Origin: Paenibacillus baekrokdamisoli
GTDB taxonomy: Bacteria > Bacillota > Bacilli > Paenibacillales > Paenibacillaceae
DNA: 64,000 nucleotides
Reading direction: 5' to 3'
Assembly: GCF_003945345.1 (NCBI RefSeq)
Contig: NZ_AP019308.1
Coordinates: 3,782,001 to 3,846,000 of the forward strand
A program made the translations under genes and the position numbers. How positions within the stretch are numbered: position 1 is the first letter of the stretch; each line of letters begins with the position of its first letter. The notes beneath the pieces are model-generated. The model was not told the origin of the DNA, ran no database searches, and was given only the letters and a program-made list of their open reading frames with translations. This document shows, piece after piece, positions 61,647-64,000 of this stretch.

Positions 61647-61754
61647 AGCACATGTGATCCAAAGAAACAATCTCTGGCTTCTCCTTCTTCATTAGACAAT
61701 GGACAAGCAATAGATGATAATAAATCTATACTTGAATCACGGAGGCGCAGCACA

Positions 61755-63107
61755 ATGCAAAAACTAGGCAGAAATGACCCTTGTCATTGCGGCAGTGGCT
61801 TGAAATATAAAAAATGCTGTCTGGACAAGGACGAAGCAAACAAAGTCACTCGGTTAACTCCCCCTAATCCGAAAAAGCCTGCAGATATCATCGAAACCGA
61901 GATGACTTGGCCTAACGAGCTGCACAAGCTCATTGCCAAACATTTTTTCAATCAAACCTACGGCTTGTACGATAACGAGGAAATCGTCACCGTCATTCAG
62001 ATGTGGAACGTCTTTGCCAATGAAATTGTTCCAGTCACGAAAAAAATCGGGGTATACCCAGCAGCGCTGGAGTATATTCTCTGCCAAATTTACGGATATG
62101 AAGTCACCCAAAGCACGCTAGCTGACAAATATGACGTATCGGTCGGCACGTTATCGCAGCGGGCTAATCAGATCTTCTCTTATCTGGATGAGCGACTACC
62201 TGAGTTGCCGGATTCTCCGCCAGGGCCGAACATTTCGGCTGCTTCCTCTCTCAACTCACAGATAAATATGGAGAAGGAGATGCAGCGTCTCCACGCATTG
62301 CTCGAAGAGCAAAATTTCAGCACCCTTGAGGAAGCTAACGCGTTCCTTCAACAAAATATTAATAAGAAGCCTGTCATACGTAAAAAACTTAGCGACTCCG
62401 AGCAAGCTGCGGAACTTCTTTATGCGGCATGGGACGATCCGACGGATCAAGAGGATGCGCTTCTCCATGATCCCAATAGCGTCGATGCGTACAACCTATT
62501 AGCCGAAAGTGCAGCTGCCTTTCCTAAAAAAATGGCCTTTTACTACAAGCAGGGAATGACGGTCGGAGAGAAGCATCTCGGCGAAGCGTTCTTCCAGGAA
62601 AACAAAGGACATTTCTGGGGCTATTTGCCCACGCGACCTTATATGAGAGCGAAGATGGGTTACGCTGAAGCTTGTGCCAAGTTGGGGAATATGCCGGAGG
62701 CCATGAAGCATTACCGCGAGCTGCTGGAGCTGAATCCGAACGATAATCAGGGCGTACGCGATCTGCTTCTGCCCGCCTATATCGAGACGTTGGAGTGGAA
62801 GAATGCGGCAGCGCTAATTCAACAATATAATAATGATGGCAGCGCAGCCTTTAACTACAGTCGAATCCTGGTCGAATACGGGATGAACGGACAATCCCCG
62901 AAGCTGGCTGCTTTAATCAAGAAAGCTACCGCACATAATCCTTATGTTCCCGCTTATCTGCTGGGCAAGAAACGGCTCCCTCGCGAAATGCCTGAATATA
63001 TGGGGTATGGAGATGACCGGGAAGCCATCGTATATGCGCATTTGAACCGCAAACTATGGCTAATTCGTCCGGAGCTTATGCAGCTTCTTCCTGCGGTAAG
63101 GAAATAA
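61755..63107 (+). CDS. SEC-C metal-binding domain / TPR-like protein
   Basis: Protein of 450 residues. An N-terminal SEC-C zinc motif (Cys10, Cys12, Cys21, Cys22 in NDPCHCGSGLKYKKCC) is followed by a helical region (about 40-140), a low-similarity linker and helical repeats resembling TPRs (about 215-390; YAEACAKLGNMPEAMKHYRE). Ribosome site GGAGGCG. Function unknown; SEC-C proteins occur widely as adaptors. It stands alone between terminators and is not obviously part of the glycan loci. Confidence 0.8.
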   Translation: MQKLGRNDPCHCGSGLKYKKCCLDKDEANKVTRLTPPNPKKPADIIETEMTWPNELHKLIAKHFFNQTYGLYDNEEIVTVIQMWNVFANEIVPVTKKIGVYPAALEYILCQIYGYEVTQSTLADKYDVSVGTLSQRANQIFSYLDERLPELPDSPPGPNISAASSLNSQINMEKEMQRLHALLEEQNFSTLEEANAFLQQNINKKPVIRKKLSDSEQAAELLYAAWDDPTDQEDALLHDPNSVDAYNLLAESAAAFPKKMAFYYKQGMTVGEKHLGEAFFQENKGHFWGYLPTRPYMRAKMGYAEACAKLGNMPEAMKHYRELLELNPNDNQGVRDLLLPAYIETLEWKNAAALIQQYNNDGSAAFNYSRILVEYGMNGQSPKLAALIKKATAHNPYVPAYLLGKKRLPREMPEYMGYGDDREAIVYAHLNRKLWLIRPELMQLLPAVRK

Positions 63108-63209
63108 TTAGTTAAGGATGCCTTTCAAAATGGAAACCAGCTTCACTCCCGCTGATTACCGACAGCCGAAGTAGGACGGTAAGAAGTTAATAGAATGCCG
63201 AGGATTCTC

Positions 63210-63232
63210 AAAAAAGAAACGGCTATCGCCGT
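63210..63232 (-). terminator. Short hairpin with U-run, second terminator candidate for the LacI gene
   Basis: Minus strand ACGGC-GATA-GCCGT followed by TTCTTTTTTG. It lies about 100 bp beyond the LacI stop and may back up the stronger terminator at 63293. Confidence 0.5.
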
Positions 63233-63292
63233 CCTTGAATGTTGATATATCTGGCTGATTCCATAAGCAATTGTATTTATAGCTATACAGAC

Positions 63293-63326
63293 AATAAACC
63301 CGCCATATTTAATTGGCGGGTTTATT
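63293..63326. terminator. Bidirectional terminator after the LacI-type gene
   Basis: AATAAACCCGCCA / TGGCGGGTTTATT, a 13-bp stem with an 8-nt loop, directly after the regulator stop codon (minus) and downstream of the SEC-C gene (plus). Confidence 0.85.
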
Positions 63327-63328
63327 AA

Positions 63329-64000
63329 CTACAATATCACTTGCCGAACACTTCCACGTTCAATTATCTGTGTAGGAAGCTTAACGCTTTCAATTCTGCT
63401 ACCCTCTGAGGCCATCTTCTGAAGGAGTAAATCGAAAGCCTTTTTGCCTAATTCATCTGGAGACTTCATTACAGTAGTTAGCGAAACTCTGCCCACTCTG
63501 GAAATCATCAGGTCTGTAAATCCGACTACAGATAAGTCTTCCGGAATTTTACGACCTAATTCTTCGGCTATATTCATCACTTGAATGGCAACTAAGTCAT
63601 TCGAACAGAATAGAGCCGTCATGTCTGGGTTCTGCTCAAAAAAACGAGCTAATCTGCTAGAATCCTTCTGTTCGTTATCCCAATCCGAGATGATGGCATT
63701 GATCATAAAGGGGATCTCGGCATCAAGCTGAGCTTGAATAAACCCATAATAGCGGTCTTCCCTGCTCATAATGCCTGAAATCGGCTCAGAAATAAAACCC
63801 ACATTACGGTGTCCTTTGTCGATTAAATACTTGGTCATCTCGTAAGCACCCAGGAAATGATCATGGTAGATCGCCGTAATGTCCACTTCACGAAACACCC
63901 GGTCGATAATAACGACTGGAAAATCGTTCAGATGGAGCCGTAATACCTCTTGCCCACACATCCTCCGCTCACCCGGAAATAGCACAATGCCCCGTACCCT
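63329..64000 (-). CDS. LacI-family transcriptional regulator, partial
   Basis: C-terminal effector-binding part (about 223 residues) of a LacI/GalR-type repressor; the N-terminus and DNA-binding domain lie beyond the right edge, and the frame is open to the last base. Hallmarks: DFPVVIIDRVF, GHRNVGFISEP, ALFCSNDLVAIQVMNIAEEL, DLSVVGFTDL. The apparent internal start near 63985 is a GTG inside the protein. Probably sugar-responsive; the target operon is not visible. Confidence 0.85.
   Translation of the reverse strand, partial: RVRGIVLFPGERRMCGQEVLRLHLNDFPVVIIDRVFREVDITAIYHDHFLGAYEMTKYLIDKGHRNVGFISEPISGIMSREDRYYGFIQAQLDAEIPFMINAIISDWDNEQKDSSRLARFFEQNPDMTALFCSNDLVAIQVMNIAEELGRKIPEDLSVVGFTDLMISRVGRVSLTTVMKSPDELGKKAFDLLLQKMASEGSRIESVKLPTQIIERGSVRQVIL

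Overview
The window looks like an accessory carbohydrate-use region from a Paenibacillus-type Gram-positive (Paenibacillaceae). The evidence is: three very large secreted proteins ending in triple S-layer-homology (SLH) domains; three YesM/YesN-type sensor kinase and AraC-type response regulator pairs; two complete CUT1 sugar ABC importers, each a lipoprotein plus two permeases with no ATPase gene; and strong AGGAGG-type ribosome sites. There are no rRNA, tRNA, phage, IS or CRISPR features. Nearly every gene serves polysaccharide capture, breakdown or regulation.

Layout. (1) 1-3160: a kinase/regulator pair, the regulator cut by the window edge. (2) 3480-15690 (minus): a sugar-acid operon in the order beta-propeller glycosidase-like protein, relic of a sugar-binding lipoprotein, sialate-type acetylesterase, MlrC/M81 protein, IlvD/Edd-type dehydratase, a secreted beta-helix/esterase protein that looks inserted, and an SDR dehydrogenase. 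A divergent GntR/FCD regulator lies at 16324-16989. (3) 17197-28607 (minus): kinase, regulator, binding lipoprotein, two permeases, relic of a WbsX/GH99-like gene, and an SLH-anchored DUF5060/DUF4038 (GH140-like) enzyme. (4) 28869-31059: AraC regulator plus an intact WbsX/GH99-like gene. (5) 31580-46253: binding lipoprotein, two permeases, GH38 alpha-mannosidase and an SLH-anchored GH-A-like enzyme (minus), with their kinase/regulator pair divergent (plus). (6) 46368-50332: GH78 rhamnosidase-like gene divergent from an AraC regulator. (7) 50350-57458: AraC, two SGNH esterases, a SIS isomerase, a ROK kinase and a GH38 relic (minus), divergent from two MDR dehydrogenases (plus). (8) 57718-61443: an SLH-anchored NHL-repeat/FN3 protein. 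(9) 61755-63107: a SEC-C protein. (10) A LacI-type regulator cut by the right edge.

How it fits together: surface-anchored enzymes and esterases would release and deacetylate glycans, the CUT1 importers would take up oligosaccharides, and cytoplasmic GH38, GH78, WbsX-like, ROK, SIS, MDR and sugar-acid enzymes would finish the job, each block under its own sensor. Substrates are inference: mannose-rich glycans fit GH38 and possibly GH99-like, and acetylated pectin-like or rhamnose-containing glycans fit the rest.

Main observations. (a) Two promoters 6 kb apart, for the importer operon and the SLH enzyme beside the third kinase/regulator pair, share an inverted repeat with identical 15-nt spacing, an identical gap to -35, the same -35 and spacer length, and a cre-like site over the start region. 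(b) Two copies of a roughly 130-nt structured element, at 16037-16175 and 36840-36977, keep the same fold through compensatory changes. (c) Module junctions carry gene-end relics: dehydratase 3' end, binding-protein 3' end, WbsX 3' end, two GH38 5' ends and two unidentified 3' ends. The dehydratase relic shows that a 4.2-kb gene was inserted between direct repeats. (d) The dehydratase lacks one of the three expected Fe-S cysteines.
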